NCBI GenBank assembly: GCA_030592105.1
Contig: JAUVKE010000170.1
Coordinates: 1-6,032, forward strand
Source of the DNA: Desulfobacteraceae bacterium
Lineage (GTDB): Bacteria > Desulfobacterota > Desulfobacteria > Desulfobacterales > BuS5
Direction of reading: 5' to 3'
DNA length: 6,032 nt
Shown here piece after piece: positions 5,376 to 6,032 of the stretch. Below the pieces are notes generated by a model. It was given only the letters and a program-made list of their open reading frames with translations. It did no database searches and was not told the DNA's origin. Both the position numbers and the translations under genes were made by a program. Position 1 is the stretch's first letter. Every line of letters begins with the position of its first letter.

Positions 5376-5380
5376 GGAGG
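5376..5380 (+). promoter_or_regulatory. Strong ribosome binding site of trpS
   Basis: GGAGG, within a longer GGGGAGGAG stretch, lies 8 nt before the ATG at 5389. It is much stronger than the signals of the two genes upstream and clearly fixes the trpS start. Confidence 0.75.
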
Positions 5381-5388
5381 AGTTTTAA

Positions 5389-6032
5389 ATGACGAAAAAA
5401 AAACGTATATTAAGCGGAATGCGCCCCACGGGTCCGCTTCATCTTGGGAATCTCCACGGTGCCCTTGCAAACTGGATTAACATGCAAAACGAGTATGACT
5501 GCTTTTTTTTTATAGCCGATTGGCATGCTTTAACCAGTGATTATGAAAATACAGATTCCATTGGTAAAAATATTGATAATATGATGATAGACTGGCTCAG
5601 TGCGGGGCTGTCCCCTGACTTGTGTACCATGTTTATTCAGTCCCAGGTCAAGGAGCACTCGGAGCTGTTTCTTCTTCTTTCAATGATTACGCCGGTTCCA
5701 TGGCTGGAGCGGAACCCCACATATAAGGATCAAATTGTGCAGATGGGGAACAAGGATCTTTCCACATTCGGATTTTTAGGTTATCCTGTACTTCAGACTG
5801 CAGATATCATTCTGTACAAGGGAGATAGTGTTCCTGTGGGGGTGGATCAGATTCCCCATATTGAAATTGCAAGGGAAATAGTAAGGAGATTCAACTATCT
5901 TTTTGACGATGTATTCCCGGAACCTGAGGCAATATTAACAGAATCTCCTAAAATTCTTGGTACTGATCGGCGTAAAATGAGCAAGAGTTATAATAATGCC
6001 ATCTATTTATCAGATACTCCTGATGAGGTCAT
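5389..6032 (+). CDS. trpS: Tryptophanyl-tRNA synthetase, N-terminal 214 residues (cut by window edge)
   Basis: This class I aminoacyl-tRNA synthetase charges tRNA-Trp with tryptophan in the cytoplasm. The fragment holds most of the Rossmann catalytic core. SGMRPTGPLHLGNLHGAL (9-26) contains the HIGH-type ATP motif as HLGN (18-21), and FIADWHALT (41-49) follows. VPWLERNPTYKDQ (103-115) and GYPVLQTADIILY (131-143) line the Trp/adenylate pocket, with GVDQIPHIE (151-159) next. The KMSKS loop is present exactly as KMSKS (196-200). The family is usually about 320-350 residues, so roughly the last third lies beyond the window. The 82-nt gap after the protease gene and the shared strand suggest one transcription unit, with perhaps an internal promoter. 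Nine consecutive A residues (5395-5403) encode Lys3-5, and nine T residues (5503-5511) encode Phe39-41. Confidence 0.97.
   Translation, partial: MTKKKRILSGMRPTGPLHLGNLHGALANWINMQNEYDCFFFIADWHALTSDYENTDSIGKNIDNMMIDWLSAGLSPDLCTMFIQSQVKEHSELFLLLSMITPVPWLERNPTYKDQIVQMGNKDLSTFGFLGYPVLQTADIILYKGDSVPVGVDQIPHIEIAREIVRRFNYLFDDVFPEPEAILTESPKILGTDRRKMSKSYNNAIYLSDTPDEV

Noticed and set aside
1..6032. CRISPR arrays, tRNA or rRNA genes
   Set aside because: No regularly spaced direct repeats and no cloverleaf or rRNA-like sequence were seen on either strand.

Overview
The window looks like a bacterial chromosome segment, most likely from a Desulfobacterota-type (former Deltaproteobacteria) organism. That is an inference from the three right-hand genes: a long DHH/CBS/nucleotidyltransferase fusion, a small site-2 protease and trpS, all reading rightward in a layout I associate with that group. 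No rRNA or other phylogenetic marker is present, so the taxonomy stays tentative.

Right part (1988-6032): a core, operon-like run on the + strand. First is an 887-residue protein joining a DHH/DHHA1 phosphoesterase, two CBS domains and a class II CCA-adding/poly(A) polymerase type nucleotidyltransferase. An M50 site-2 protease overlaps its stop codon by 8 nt. After an 82-nt gap comes trpS, cut by the window edge. These genes concern RNA 3'-end metabolism, membrane proteolysis and tRNA charging.

Left part (1-1853): an accessory region on the - strand that I read as a piece of an integron cassette array without a visible integrase. The best site is at 1291-1411. It is bounded by an 8-bp perfect inverted pair (GGCATAAC/GTTATGCC), and the stop codon of a BrnA-type antitoxin gene lies just inside its R'' box, as is typical of gene cassettes. 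A second, more degenerate attC-like site (1746-1853) lies upstream of the antitoxin gene and ends in GTTATAC. Together they define a cassette of about 454 bp (1298-1751). It carries brnA with its own near-consensus promoter, a palindrome over the -10 box, and apparently a leaderless start.

The next position in the array, reading leftward, is a KamA-family radical SAM gene (166-1242). It begins 49 nt past the attC, so it may be cassette-borne too. Its sequence argues against ordinary lysine 2,3-aminomutase specificity. Just past its stop is an R''-like half-site that stops where sequence resembling an insertion-sequence end begins. The first codons of a probable transposase (1-53) run off the left edge.

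The most noteworthy content is the cassette array next to core genes, the solitary leaderless antitoxin cassette, and the KamA homologue with an altered substrate pocket that is possibly mobilised by an integron.
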